Shown: positions 36,469 to 45,942, numbered from the stretch's first letter. The stretch: DNA of 64,000 nucleotides from an uncultured Acetatifactor sp. (GCA_910588225.1 CAJUQT010000001.1:1-64000), one strand, 5' to 3'. Made by a program: numbers and translations. Notes: generated by a model not told the origin, from the sequence alone.

Positions 36469-36494
36469 CAAAAAGGACGGCACCTGGCCGTCCT
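36469..36494 (-). terminator. Terminator after ksgA
   Basis: A perfect 8-bp stem AGGACGGC (36474-36481) / GCCGTCCT (36487-36494) with a 5-base loop, followed on the minus strand by a run of T. It begins eight bases after the ksgA stop. Confidence 0.85.
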
Positions 36495-36502
36495 CTTTTG
36501 TC

Positions 36503-37375
36503 TCAATTCCCCTGCTGCTCTAACAGCAGTCTGCTCAGTTCTGCATATTGTGCCAGCGTCAGCGCTTCCCCCCGAATGGTGGACGTGAGACCCATCTGCT
36601 CCAGGGCCTGCTCCACTCTTTCCTTCTTCACCTCCAGGCCGGAAGCATTGCCCAAACTGTTTGCCAGCGTCTTCCTGCGCTGATTGAAGGCCGCCCGAAT
36701 CAGGGCGAACATTTTCCGCTCATCCACGGCTGCCACCGGCGGCGTCGTATACCCGGTCAGGCGTACCACCGCGCTTCCCACAGCCGGCCTGGGCAGAAAG
36801 CAGTTGGGCGGCACATTCGCCACAATCTCCGGCCGCGCATAATACTGCACCGCAAGGGAAAGGGCCCCATAGTCCTTTGTGCCGGGCCCGGCCTGCATCC
36901 GTTCCGCCACCTCCTTCTGCACCATGACCGTAATGCTTTTCAGGGGCACGCGGCTTTCGAACAGACCCATAATAATGGGTGTGGTGATATAATAGGGCAG
37001 GTTGGCTACCACCTTCACAGACCTGCCGCCACCCCATTCTTCCACATATTTTTTTACGTCCATTTTTAAGATATCCTGGTTAATCAGGGTTACATTCTCA
37101 TAGGCGGCCAGCGTCTCTTCCAGAATGGGAATCAGATCCCTGTCAATTTCCACTGCCGCAACCTTTCCCGCCTGTTCTGCCAGGTATTGAGTCATGGTGC
37201 CTATGCCGGGACCGATTTCCAGCACGCAGTCTTCTTCCGTAATATCCGCGGCCCTGATGATTTTGTCCAGTACATTGGTATCAATGAGAAAATTCTGTCC
37301 GTATTTTTTTCGGGTCGTGAACCGGTGCTTCTGCAGCACCTCAATTGTATTGCGGGGGATTCCCAGATCTGCCAT
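36503..37375 (-). CDS. ksgA: 16S rRNA dimethyladenosine transferase
   Basis: A 290-residue KsgA/RsmA enzyme, which dimethylates two adjacent adenines in helix 45 of 16S rRNA with SAM during ribosome maturation. Seen: the start HRFTTRKKYGQNFLID, SAM motif LEIGPGIGTMTQYLAE, acidic motif AVEIDRDLI and catalytic NLPYYITTPI. ATG 37375 is chosen because AGGAGC precedes it; the longer frame adds 48 residues foreign to the family. It has its own terminator. Confidence 0.95.
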   Translation of the reverse strand: MADLGIPRNTIEVLQKHRFTTRKKYGQNFLIDTNVLDKIIRAADITEEDCVLEIGPGIGTMTQYLAEQAGKVAAVEIDRDLIPILEETLAAYENVTLINQDILKMDVKKYVEEWGGGRSVKVVANLPYYITTPIIMGLFESRVPLKSITVMVQKEVAERMQAGPGTKDYGALSLAVQYYARPEIVANVPPNCFLPRPAVGSAVVRLTGYTTPPVAAVDERKMFALIRAAFNQRRKTLANSLGNASGLEVKKERVEQALEQMGLTSTIRGEALTLAQYAELSRLLLEQQGN

Positions 37376-37545
37376 TTTTCTGCTCCTATATGTATGCTGT
37401 TTGCTGTATTGCGGGTTTGTGTGCCTCTTCACAGTCCCCCCGGCAATTCCTCTTATTATCTTTCTTTTTATCTTACTTTCCATGGGAGATGGTGCGGCCG
37501 GGATGCAATGTACCGGCATGCATGGAGGTACTGTACTCTTCTGCC

Positions 37546-38223
37546 TCAGACTATACAGCTCCGGCCGGCATCAAGGTCAGCCTCTGCCAGATAGCGCCGA
37601 ACCTCCTCCAGATTCCCGAAAATCGCCCTGCTCAGCCGCCTCATTTCCTCGTCCGGTGCTATCATGTCCGGCACCATAATAGGATGCATTCCCGCCCTGT
37701 AAGCCGCCCGGATTCCGTTGGGGGAGTCCTCGATGGCATAGGCTTCTTCCGGCCTGACCCCCAGTTCTCTGCAGGCCAGCAGATAAATATCGGGCTGCGG
37801 CTTCGAATGCTCCACCATGTCTCCCCCGACCACTGTGGAAAAGTACTCCTCAAATCCGGCCTGCCTCAGATGACTCAACACAGAAGAACGCTTTGTGGAG
37901 GAAGCCAGTCCAACCGGATATCCGGTGGTTGCCAGCCACTCCAGAATCTGGCGGACCCCCGGCTTTATGGGCAGGCCCCTCTCCCGGATATATTCCTGAA
38001 ACCAGTCCGAAGTCTCCTGCCGGAAGCCCGGATAGTCAAAATCTTCTCCGTAAGCATCCAGCACAATCCGTTTACTGTCATTGGCATTCAGCCCAATACA
38101 CAGAGGAAAAATTTCTTCCATTCGGGGCAGTCCCCATTTTTCCGCTATGGCCACCCAGGCCTTCATACATACCAGTTCCGTGTCAAACAACACGCCGTCC
38201 ATATCGAATACAACCGCTTTCAT
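37546..38223 (-). CDS. HAD hydrolase, beta-phosphoglucomutase-like
   Basis: A 225-residue HAD superfamily enzyme: motif I VVFDMDGVLFDTE, motif II ASSTKRSSV, motif III Lys in HSKPQPDIY and motif IV IEDSPNGIRAA. A helical cap lies between motif I and II. It is of the beta-PGM/YcjU-like subgroup, acting on small phosphorylated sugars or similar substrates in the cytoplasm; the substrate is not predictable. It follows the DHHW gene by 14 bases and may be co-transcribed with it. Confidence 0.9.
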   Translation of the reverse strand: MKAVVFDMDGVLFDTELVCMKAWVAIAEKWGLPRMEEIFPLCIGLNANDSKRIVLDAYGEDFDYPGFRQETSDWFQEYIRERGLPIKPGVRQILEWLATTGYPVGLASSTKRSSVLSHLRQAGFEEYFSTVVGGDMVEHSKPQPDIYLLACRELGVRPEEAYAIEDSPNGIRAAYRAGMHPIMVPDMIAPDEEMRRLSRAIFGNLEEVRRYLAEADLDAGRSCIV

Positions 38224-38237
38224 CTCTCACTCCACTC

Positions 38238-39359
38238 TCACTCCAGATAAGTAAAATTATCCAGGAAATGAATGCAGTTATAAAGCACCAGCACATCCAT
38301 TCCCTCCTCCGGCTCGCAGCTTTTCATAAACTGAAAAAGTCTGCCGTTAAAATACCTCAAATCCATCACATATATTTTCTCATAGTCCGGAATCAATAAC
38401 GGAATAAAACAGTTTGCATAAGAATCCTTGATGACAAACAAAGTTTTTCCATTATGATAATCTGTCTCTATCTCAACGATTCCATGATTATCATCCAGGA
38501 AGAATCCATATTTATTCTTCGTCTCCAGGTAGGACTCCTCATAACAGGACTCCCTGACTGTCTTCAAATCATAAGTCACCTTCAGCGGACGACTCACCGT
38601 TTCCGGGAAATACCGGATGGCATCCGGCCGCAGATTCAGATTGACTTTCGAATGCAGGGTCCCCAGAAATTCTTCCGTTATGGTCTCCATGGCCGCCGAA
38701 TCATACTTTCCTTCGCTTCCGCCCCGTGCCTGCGCCCATGCCTGATAGCCGTAAAAAGCCCCCAGCGTGGTCCAGTGGTGATCTGTGCGATAATAGATTT
38801 CTTCCTCCGCATGCTGCCGCAGAATCGTATATACATCCACATAATGTTCGGCTCCAACCTGCTGCTCCACCCGTTCCAGAAAGCTGACCTGGTCATAGCA
38901 GGGTGCATTCACAGGCAATTTGTCCGTAAGGATATTGTCCGCCGTGGGAACCAGCATCACATCCGCGTCCCAGGTCTGTACCAGATTTTCCAGCAGAGAT
39001 ATCTTCTTGATCTCCTGAACCAGAGAATAGGTTTCCGGCAGGTGCCTCTCTATCAGATAATTGTCCTTCCCCAGATAGACGCCGTTGATTTCCTGTCTGC
39101 CCAACGTAATGTCCGTGCATGTCTTAATCGTAATCCACTTCTCTCTGCCAACGAACTGATCTGTCAGATACTTTTCGTAATCCTCTGTATACTTTCCCTG
39201 AAAGAGAGCCTCCCAGGTAAACTTCGGCCTGGAGGCAAGCAGCTTATTCTCCGTCTCCGAGAAAAGTCTGTCCCCCTGAATCAGATCCGCCGCCGTGAAT
39301 ATCAGAATGACAGATGAGAGAAACACTATGGTAAGTATGGCGCTTTTCCTTTCATTCAT
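38238..39359 (-). CDS. DHHW family protein (AlgX/AlgJ-like)
   Basis: A 373-residue protein with an N-terminal membrane anchor (AILTIVFLSSVILIFTAADLI) and the family motif YYRTDHHWTTLGAFYGY. A later segment FVIKDSYANCFIPLL supplies the Ser/Asp of an SGNH-like site. DHHW proteins act with MBOAT acyltransferases, moving acyl groups to extracellular polymers. ATG 39359 gives a clean signal anchor; the longer frame adds 45 basic residues that would precede it. The MBOAT gene is directly upstream (stop 39497). Confidence 0.85.
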   Translation of the reverse strand: MNERKSAILTIVFLSSVILIFTAADLIQGDRLFSETENKLLASRPKFTWEALFQGKYTEDYEKYLTDQFVGREKWITIKTCTDITLGRQEINGVYLGKDNYLIERHLPETYSLVQEIKKISLLENLVQTWDADVMLVPTADNILTDKLPVNAPCYDQVSFLERVEQQVGAEHYVDVYTILRQHAEEEIYYRTDHHWTTLGAFYGYQAWAQARGGSEGKYDSAAMETITEEFLGTLHSKVNLNLRPDAIRYFPETVSRPLKVTYDLKTVRESCYEESYLETKNKYGFFLDDNHGIVEIETDYHNGKTLFVIKDSYANCFIPLLIPDYEKIYVMDLRYFNGRLFQFMKSCEPEEGMDVLVLYNCIHFLDNFTYLE

Positions 39360-39496
39360 AGCTGAACCTGTCTTCCTCCTTTCACCGGCTTTCCCTGCCA
39401 GTCCCTGAATCCTCCTGAACCTTCCTGAGCGCTCTGGCAATTTAACAATCCTGCTGCCGTCATTTCCATCCCGGCAGCGTCGTTTTTGTCCCAATC

Positions 39497-40909
39497 TTAA
39501 AAACGAAAATATAAGAACGGGTTATATGTGGCCTCCACGATTCCGGCTATGGCCAGAAGCAGCAGCGCCGCGGGAATAGCCTTTTCTCCCAGACTGTATA
39601 CCGCAATGCCAAGCCCTGTCCGGGCTTTCCTGAGTCTCGCGGCCAGCCTCCCGAAGAGAGGAAGAGAAGCCAGTACGGCAATCACAAACAGCACGAGATA
39701 TTCTCTGCCCAGATAAAGTCCCTCTCTGTCAATGACTGCGCCCGCCATACCGAACATTGCTCTGAAATAATTCACAATCCCCGCAGGCGTATCCAGCGCG
39801 AAAAGCACCCATCCTGCCAGCACCACAAAGGCTGTATAGAAAATGCCCACCCCTTTCGGCAGCCAGGACAGCATCCTCCCCAGAAATGCTTTCTCCAGCA
39901 CCAGGGCAGCTGCAAACCACAGTCCCCAGAGCAGAAAGTTCCATCCGGCGCCATGCCAGATGCCGGTGAGCAGCCATACTGCAAATATGTTCAGCAGCTG
40001 CCTGGGCAGTCCCTTCCGATTGCCGCCCAGAGGAATATACACATACTCCCGGAACCAGCTTCCCAGCGAAATATGCCACCTGCGCCAGAATTCCGTGACA
40101 GACCCGGAGATATAGGGATAGTTGAAATTCTCCGGAAAGGAAAAACCCAGCATCTTCCCCATACCGATGGCCATATCCGAATACCCGGAGAAGTCAAAAT
40201 AAATCTGAAAGGCAAAGGCAAATATGCCCAGCCAGGCGGTCAGCACACTGATTTCCCGGAAATCCATTCCCGAAATCAGAGCCCACAATTCCCCGATATT
40301 ATTGGCAATCAGCACCTTTTTCGCCAGTCCCACGCAGAATCGCTTCATTCCCTCGCTGATTTCCGTCAGCGCAGCTCTGCGGTGATGCAGTCTGCCCTCC
40401 ACATCCCGGTATTTCACAATGGGTCCCGCAATCAGCTGCGGGAACATGGTCACATATACTCCAAAATCCAGCAGATTTTTCTGTACCTTTGTCTCGCCCC
40501 GATACACATCGATGGTATAGGACATGGTCTGGAAGGTGTAAAAGGAAATCCCGATGGGCAGGGGCAGATTCGGCGCCGGAAGAGAAAGCCCCACAAACAG
40601 ATTGACCGTCTGTATCAGAAAATCCGCATATTTAAAGAAACAAAGTACAGACAGATTAATCACCACCGAGGACACAAGGATATATCCTGCCGCCTTTTTC
40701 CCCCGAAATCGTTCCAGCAGACGTCCATGGGTGTAATCCACAATAGTGGAAAACAGCATCAGCAGCACATACACCGGCTCTCCCCATGCATAAAAAAACA
40801 GGCTCCCCAAAAAGAGGATGAAATTCTTCATCCTCCCGGGAACCAGATAATACGCCATAAAAAACAGCGGCAGAAACCGAAAGAGAAACACTGTGCTGCT
40901 GAAAACCAT
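39497..40909 (-). CDS. MBOAT family O-acyltransferase (AlgI/PatA-like)
   Basis: A 470-residue polytopic membrane protein with about ten TM segments. It has the AlgI-type start (FSSTVFLFRFLPLFFMAYY), the ISFYTFQTMSYTIDVYRGE segment and the catalytic His in LTGIWHGAGWNFLLWG. It transfers an acyl group, commonly acetyl, across the membrane to a surface polymer through the DHHW partner. Overlap-free, only six bases after the DUF4358 lipoprotein gene; the three genes form one unit. Confidence 0.92.
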   Translation of the reverse strand: MVFSSTVFLFRFLPLFFMAYYLVPGRMKNFILFLGSLFFYAWGEPVYVLLMLFSTIVDYTHGRLLERFRGKKAAGYILVSSVVINLSVLCFFKYADFLIQTVNLFVGLSLPAPNLPLPIGISFYTFQTMSYTIDVYRGETKVQKNLLDFGVYVTMFPQLIAGPIVKYRDVEGRLHHRRAALTEISEGMKRFCVGLAKKVLIANNIGELWALISGMDFREISVLTAWLGIFAFAFQIYFDFSGYSDMAIGMGKMLGFSFPENFNYPYISGSVTEFWRRWHISLGSWFREYVYIPLGGNRKGLPRQLLNIFAVWLLTGIWHGAGWNFLLWGLWFAAALVLEKAFLGRMLSWLPKGVGIFYTAFVVLAGWVLFALDTPAGIVNYFRAMFGMAGAVIDREGLYLGREYLVLFVIAVLASLPLFGRLAARLRKARTGLGIAVYSLGEKAIPAALLLLAIAGIVEATYNPFLYFRF

Positions 40910-40915
40910 TCTTAT

Positions 40916-41590
40916 TTATTCTCCCAGCTTATTCTGAATTGCCTCCACGGCCTTCTGATTTGCTTCCTGGCACAGTCTGATAACTTCTTCCTCACTTTCC
41001 GAGTCAATGGCATACCCGCCCAGCTGCACAAAAATCACATACTGGCCGCTCTTCTCCACTTGAGACGCCTGAATCTTCCCAAGGTTCTGCGGGTACTGCA
41101 TAGTGTCGCTCACATTAGCTTCACGATATGCGTTCAGCGCCGCCTCCACTTCGTCCACTTTATCTTCCTTTGCCCTGACAATGACCAGCTCGTCCACATT
41201 GTTGCTGATCATGGGTCTCTCCGCCAGATAATCTTCATACATATCTGCCTTCAGCCCATAGTATGTCTCGGCCATTTCCGCATCCATTGCCATGTCCGGC
41301 CAGTAGCCGTCCTGTCCCACAGCTTCAATCACTGCCGCTTTCAGGCCTTCCATCTCTTCGCTCCAGCCCTGAGCGGCGTCGCTTCCGCCTTCTTCCGGAA
41401 CACTCTCAGCGCCTGATTCATCCGCTGCCGGCGAACTGCTCTCCTCGCTGCTCTCCTCTGTGTTGCTGCTCTCCTCAGTGCTGCTCTCGGCGCTGCCTGA
41501 CCCGCCGCTGCTTTCGTCCTTGTCCTTGCCACAGCCCGCAAGCGTCAGTGCCAGTGCGCCCATGCATAACAAAAGTGTGATTTTTTTCAT
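40916..41590 (-). CDS. DUF4358 lipoprotein
   Basis: A 224-residue lipoprotein: signal peptide with lipobox LTLAGC (Cys20), a Ser/Glu-rich linker to about residue 75, then the DUF4358 domain (MAETYYGLKADMYEDYLAERP, and the C-terminal YVIFVQLGGYAIDSESEEEV). The family recurs in front of MBOAT and DHHW genes in Lachnospiraceae, so a role in the same extracellular acylation process is likely but unproven. The start ATG is preceded by GGAGGAATT. Confidence 0.85.
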   Translation of the reverse strand: MKKITLLLCMGALALTLAGCGKDKDESSGGSGSAESSTEESSNTEESSEESSSPAADESGAESVPEEGGSDAAQGWSEEMEGLKAAVIEAVGQDGYWPDMAMDAEMAETYYGLKADMYEDYLAERPMISNNVDELVIVRAKEDKVDEVEAALNAYREANVSDTMQYPQNLGKIQASQVEKSGQYVIFVQLGGYAIDSESEEEVIRLCQEANQKAVEAIQNKLGE

Positions 41591-41740
41591 AATTCCTCCT
41601 ACTACAATTAATCTACGGATTTCCCTGAAACACAGTTTGCGCTGTTTCCAAAAATCCTATACCTATTCTACCATGATTTTTCCAGAATACAATAAACACT
41701 TTCTTAAATTAAGTTTATGAACAGGTGAAAGGAAAAGCCT

Positions 41741-42565
41741 TTATGGAACCGGCACCAGCTTCCCGTGGAGAACGTACCGTGCATCCTGAAAAGAATAGGC
41801 GCAGGTGGACAGCACCACATATTTGTCGTTTCTGCCCAAGCTTGCCTCTCCATGGACATCCTGTCCGACTATTTGAAAATCCGCCTGGAAATCAGATTTC
41901 TCCACACACTGCTTCAGGTACTCCTCCAGTTCATCGCAGGGGGCCGTGAAAACGGCGTAGGTATCCGATGCGGCCTGGGTGGTGTACCCTGCAAAAAGCA
42001 GAATCTGATAGTCCTGCTCTGGGGTCAGCAGCCACATGACAGGATGTTCCTCATAATAGGCCTGCTCCGCCCATTTATTCAGGGAAGCAAACATGGAACC
42101 GTTTTTCATATGATGCCCATATATAATAGTATTCGAATCTGTAAAATCCGGCTGATTGACCGCATCCACAAAAATGGAACCGGCACTGTGTGTCTGTCGG
42201 TTCATGTTGCGGTGCAGATAGTAATCATTGTCCTCCCCATGAAGCACCGGGTAATTGATAACGGTGCCTTCGCAGTAAATCCAGCCCGCCACATCGCCGT
42301 TAACCTCCCGAAGCCCGGGGAAATCCACTTCCAGCGGCACCCCGTCCACACGGTATGAAGCCGCTGCATTTTCCGAATCCTCCGCTTCGGTCCCGTTGTG
42401 CGGCCCGGAAGCATCCCCCGCAAGGCGGGTGTATTCTTCCGCAGCCTGCTCATAGACCCTGTCTTCCTGCTCATATTTCTGATAGGTAAAAAATATGACG
42501 CCGCCGGCCGTACAGAAAACGACCAGCAACAGCGCCATGAGGATATGTCTTATTTTTTTGCTCAT
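41741..42565 (-). CDS. srtB: Class B sortase
   Basis: A 274-residue membrane-anchored transpeptidase: N-terminal TM (HILMALLLVVFCTAGGVIFF), catalytic His in IIYGHHMKNGSMF, Cys in VLSTCAYSF and Arg in DARYVLHGKL. The extra helix between His and Cys is that of class B. Class B enzymes usually anchor special substrates, or polymerise pili in some clostridia. ATG 42565 is supported by the TM start and the GGGCGGAG upstream. Last gene of the surface operon, 10 bases after the SipW gene; the LVRTG protein (44196-44969) is a possible substrate. Confidence 0.92.
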   Translation of the reverse strand: MSKKIRHILMALLLVVFCTAGGVIFFTYQKYEQEDRVYEQAAEEYTRLAGDASGPHNGTEAEDSENAAASYRVDGVPLEVDFPGLREVNGDVAGWIYCEGTVINYPVLHGEDNDYYLHRNMNRQTHSAGSIFVDAVNQPDFTDSNTIIYGHHMKNGSMFASLNKWAEQAYYEEHPVMWLLTPEQDYQILLFAGYTTQAASDTYAVFTAPCDELEEYLKQCVEKSDFQADFQIVGQDVHGEASLGRNDKYVVLSTCAYSFQDARYVLHGKLVPVP

Positions 42566-42575
42566 ATTCTTACTT

Positions 42576-43106
42576 TCACTCCGCCCTCTCTTTAGCTTCG
42601 TTTTGACTTTCCCGAGCCCTGTCCCGCAGTCTGGCTGCCAGCATATTGAACATGACACCGCATGCGGCATAGCAGACCACATAGATTTTTCCAACGCCGC
42701 TGGTGTATATCACCAGCAGCTGCCCGATAAAAGGAATATGGTATTTCACACGTCCCACCAGGCTGGCATAGGAAATGGTATTGAGATCCTCCTGTTGGTT
42801 AGCATCCCCTTTGGTGACGAATTCCCCCTCCACCAGGCGATTCTGCACCACACGGTGGGTGACTGCGGACCCTCCGCTGTAGAAGACAATAATCTCACCT
42901 TCCCGGACTTCCGCAGGCTGCGCCGGTTCCACATAGACCAGGCTCCCCACCGGAATCTCCGGCTCCATACTGCCGCTGATGATATTGTAAGCCTGATATC
43001 CCATAAGCCGGGGGATTGTGACAGGAATGAAAGTGGCTATTACGGACAGCAGAATCAGGATTCCCAATATGTTGCAGAGAGCCGCTGCGATTTTTCTTCC
43101 CCTCAT
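42576..43106 (-). CDS. sipW: SipW-type signal peptidase I
   Basis: A 176-residue ER/archaeal-type signal peptidase with catalytic Ser in SGSMEP and His instead of Lys in AVTHRVV, then FVTKGDANQQED, and TM segments at both ends. In Bacillus SipW processes TasA and TapA of biofilm fibres; two TasA-like proteins are encoded just upstream (44983-46612). It overlaps the MucBP gene in ATGA and is followed by the class B sortase. Confidence 0.92.
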   Translation of the reverse strand: MRGRKIAAALCNILGILILLSVIATFIPVTIPRLMGYQAYNIISGSMEPEIPVGSLVYVEPAQPAEVREGEIIVFYSGGSAVTHRVVQNRLVEGEFVTKGDANQQEDLNTISYASLVGRVKYHIPFIGQLLVIYTSGVGKIYVVCYAACGVMFNMLAARLRDRARESQNEAKERAE

Positions 43107-44194
43107 GTCTTTCCTCCGATGTCAGGTACATCCCCCTTTTCCTTCCTGCGGGACTTTACAAGCCACCAGATGCCTCCTCCCAGGGTAAGAAGGAAGATGC
43201 AAAGCAACACAATCTTCACAGGCAGAGGAATGTTCACCAGGAACGCATTGCCGCTGAGCATGCCGATCAGCTTGTTCTCTTCCCCGTCAAACTCGGCCAA
43301 TGGCACATCTCCATCATCCAAGTCTATGGTCTCCTGAGGCGGCGCCTGGGGAACAGGTTCGTCGGGAATCTCTGTCTGGTCCGCTCCGCCGCCCTCCAAA
43401 GCCCCGCCCTCTTCTCCGGGCAATACGGTGACAGTCCCTTCCTGCTGTTCCCCGGCAGGACCGGACGCTCCGGTATCACCGGGAACCGTAATCACATTGG
43501 TACCCGGTTCCTGCACACGGCTGTATACAAAAGTAAACACATTATCCGCCCCATTGGCTGACAGCGTTTTGGTCAAATTGTAGGCCTGGGGCTGATATCC
43601 TTCAAAATACTGATAAGAAATCACTGGTTTGTCGCCCACAGTTCCATAGTACCTGTCGCTTTCACGCAGAGGATTTCCTGCTTCGTCCACATAATGAATG
43701 GTATATTCCACCGCATCCTTCATCAGCCCGTAAGCAATCACATAGTCTCTGTCGCACTCTACCGTCTCGGAACCGATTCTCTCACTGTTGTCCTTACCGC
43801 TTTCCCGGGAACCGATAATATTGTATTTGCTTTCCGTCCTGAATCGAATCGTTGTGGTTTGTGCCGGATCATTGGTTTCTCCCCGCCGGACAGTCAGAAC
43901 AAAATAATTATACTGATCTTCTGCCGGTGTATCCCCTCCGGAAATGCTGTCCCCCTTTTGCAGCAATGTGTAACTGACACTGACACGTTCCCCATATCCC
44001 AGACCGCTTAGCACAAATGTCCTGCCGTCCTCCGTAATATAGCCGTTCCCGCCGATGCATTCCGTCATGATACCCTGTTGTCCGGCATAAATGCGGATAG
44101 TATAAGTATTCTCTGCCGCTTTCACAGGAAAGCATATGGTGTGAAGCAGCAGGACTGAGAGCAGCATGCCCAGCAATGCTTTCATCTTTCTCAT
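43103..44194 (-). CDS. MucBP-domain surface protein
   Basis: A 363-residue protein: signal peptide (residues 1-27), a beta-rich part, a MucBP-like domain at about 165-230 (VEYTIHYVDEAGNPLRES, VISYQYFEGYQ), a Pro/Gly/Glu-rich stalk and a C-terminal TM (PVKIVLLCIFLLTLGGGIWWL) with a basic tail. No LPXTG-type motif is clear before the TM, so it is probably membrane-anchored. MucBP domains bind mucin or sugars. It overlaps sipW by four bases and lies one base after the LVRTG protein gene. Confidence 0.8.
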   Translation of the reverse strand: MRKMKALLGMLLSVLLLHTICFPVKAAENTYTIRIYAGQQGIMTECIGGNGYITEDGRTFVLSGLGYGERVSVSYTLLQKGDSISGGDTPAEDQYNYFVLTVRRGETNDPAQTTTIRFRTESKYNIIGSRESGKDNSERIGSETVECDRDYVIAYGLMKDAVEYTIHYVDEAGNPLRESDRYYGTVGDKPVISYQYFEGYQPQAYNLTKTLSANGADNVFTFVYSRVQEPGTNVITVPGDTGASGPAGEQQEGTVTVLPGEEGGALEGGGADQTEIPDEPVPQAPPQETIDLDDGDVPLAEFDGEENKLIGMLSGNAFLVNIPLPVKIVLLCIFLLTLGGGIWWLVKSRRKEKGDVPDIGGKT

Positions 44195-44195
44195 G

Positions 44196-44969
44196 TCATG
44201 CGGCCTCCTTTTTCTCTTTTCTGTTCTGTTTCACCCCATAGACAGCCAATAGTAAAAACAGCAGACCGCTGACCCCCATGGCAATCACATAGGGTATCAG
44301 GTCGGTATCATCCCCTGTACGGACCAGTCCGGTTCTCCCCGGGCCGCCGGGTTCCGGCGTTGCAGGGGGGCCTTCCTCTATCACTGTGACAGGCTCCGGC
44401 CGGACTTCCACCGCAAACTGCATTCTCAGATCTGCCAGCGTATCCTGATAGGCATTGCCCTGTGTCTCACCGTCCAGCGCCACCCGCAAAGTAATGGCGC
44501 CGCCCTGACCGGGATTTAAGGTATCCAGATAGACATAGTCTTCTTTCAATGCATCCGTGGCGTCCCTCAGACCTTCAGAGCCGTCGCCGCCCACAGTGTC
44601 GCTGTCAAAAAGCACCACGGACCGGTTGGCTCCTGTATAAGCCAGATAATAGGTGTAGGCTCCGCCCCCTGTAGTGGAATTTACACTAGTGTCCTCCAGG
44701 GATCTCACCACCTCATTGGTCAGATACCAGTCCGTCATTTTGCCGTTCTGATTCCCCAGCTCCAGCGTAAACGTAATATTGTCGCCGGGCTGCATCCCGG
44801 ATATGGCTTCATCTATACTTTTCTGACCGAAATTACTGTCCATCCTGCTGTCAGCCGTAAATGTGACCTTCCACCCCGCCTGCCCCAGCAGATCGTCTGC
44901 CCGGGCTTCTGCTCCCGTGAAGAGAAACAGGCCAAAGGCCAGAAGCAGACCCATACACTTTTTCTTCAT
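44196..44969 (-). CDS. Sortase-anchored surface protein with LVRTG sorting signal
   Basis: A 257-residue secreted protein: signal peptide ending near ARADD, a domain of about 165 residues of beta type, a short Pro/Gly stalk, and a C-terminal sorting signal LVRTGDD followed by a TM (VIAMGVSGLLFLLLAVYG) and basic tail. LVRTG differs from the LPSTG and LPETG of the big pilins, so another sortase (SrtB at 41741-42565) may handle it; this is inference. The domain is not one I can name. GGAGG precedes the ATG. Confidence 0.75.
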   Translation of the reverse strand: MKKKCMGLLLAFGLFLFTGAEARADDLLGQAGWKVTFTADSRMDSNFGQKSIDEAISGMQPGDNITFTLELGNQNGKMTDWYLTNEVVRSLEDTSVNSTTGGGAYTYYLAYTGANRSVVLFDSDTVGGDGSEGLRDATDALKEDYVYLDTLNPGQGGAITLRVALDGETQGNAYQDTLADLRMQFAVEVRPEPVTVIEEGPPATPEPGGPGRTGLVRTGDDTDLIPYVIAMGVSGLLFLLLAVYGVKQNRKEKKEAA

Positions 44970-44982
44970 ATTCGTCGCCTCC

Positions 44983-45942
44983 TTACTTCACAGAAATCAG
45001 GGTTCCATTGCCGTCTATTTCCACCTCTCGCCCCCATGCACTCCAGATAGCATCCTCCGCGCTGTGGGTCTGCACCGCGTCCACCTGGGCTCTGATTCTG
45101 AATTCCGCTCCATCATAGACATAGGTGGTGGTGATGGCAGTATATGCTCCGTTGGTCTCCGTGGTCTCATAAACCGCATCTGCCACGGAAGGGTCGATCC
45201 TCAGATAATCCGTCAAATCCGCCGTTCTGGTCTGAGCCGGATCCACACCCTCGCCGGGCGCCTTCAGAATCTCCCGGTAATACAGAACCGTACGCTCCCT
45301 GGTGGAGGAATCGGTATCCAGAATCCAGGGCTGGTTTTCTCCGCTGAGACCACAGTTAATCAGATGCAGGTCAATCAGGTCCGGAGACAGTTCCGGAAGC
45401 TTCGTTCTGATGACACGGCCTTCTCCGTCCCGTCTGAGATTCCCCGCCCCGTCCTCTTCCGGCGGATTGACCCAGTATTTATATATGGTAATGCGGACAT
45501 ACTGATCAATGTCACCGGTATTCTCCACATATAGTTTTTCATCATATTTCCTGCCTGGCTGTATCTCTTCCCCCGGAGGCAAAAGGTCTGTCAGAAGGGA
45601 ATTATCCGCATCGTTCTTCAGCTCATCCACATCCCAGTAGCCGTTTTCTTCCGCATCATAATTTCTCCAGGATACTCTCTTCGGTGCATTGTCACCGCAC
45701 TGTTCATACAGGCTCACCCCGATGTTAAACATCTGAACCCGGGAATTATAATACTCGGAAGTATAAGTAAGCACCGCTCTGGCACTGCCTATGGTACTTC
45801 CCAGAAGCATCACCACAGCCAGACCGAACAGCGCTATGGTCACCGCCGGAGAAGCCAGGAATTTCTGCACTCTGGTCAGACCGCTCCCCTGCTTTTTGGC
45901 TCTTTTTGTCCGGGCTGACTGGTTCTTCTTATTCTCCGACAT
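44983..45942 (-). CDS. TasA/camelysin-like secreted protein (SipW type), long
   Basis: A 319-residue protein with a basic N-terminus and a TM-like signal (AVTIALFGLAVVMLLGSTIGSA) followed by RAVLTYTSEYYNSR, which fits SipW-type substrates. The body contains KLYVENTGDIDQYVRITIYKY, the beta-sandwich motif of the TasA/CalY group. GGAGG lies eight bases before ATG 45942; the GTG/ATG at 45951/45948 are too close. It begins inside the last codons of the next TasA-like gene upstream. It probably forms or decorates a fibre. Confidence 0.7.
   Translation of the reverse strand: MSENKKNQSARTKRAKKQGSGLTRVQKFLASPAVTIALFGLAVVMLLGSTIGSARAVLTYTSEYYNSRVQMFNIGVSLYEQCGDNAPKRVSWRNYDAEENGYWDVDELKNDADNSLLTDLLPPGEEIQPGRKYDEKLYVENTGDIDQYVRITIYKYWVNPPEEDGAGNLRRDGEGRVIRTKLPELSPDLIDLHLINCGLSGENQPWILDTDSSTRERTVLYYREILKAPGEGVDPAQTRTADLTDYLRIDPSVADAVYETTETNGAYTAITTTYVYDGAEFRIRAQVDAVQTHSAEDAIWSAWGREVEIDGNGTLISVK

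Noticed and set aside
39953..41416. A plus-strand frame of 487 codons opposite MBOAT and DUF4358
   Set aside because: The minus-strand genes are clear family members in their full length; the opposite frame is a shadow with His/Gln-rich nonsense composition.
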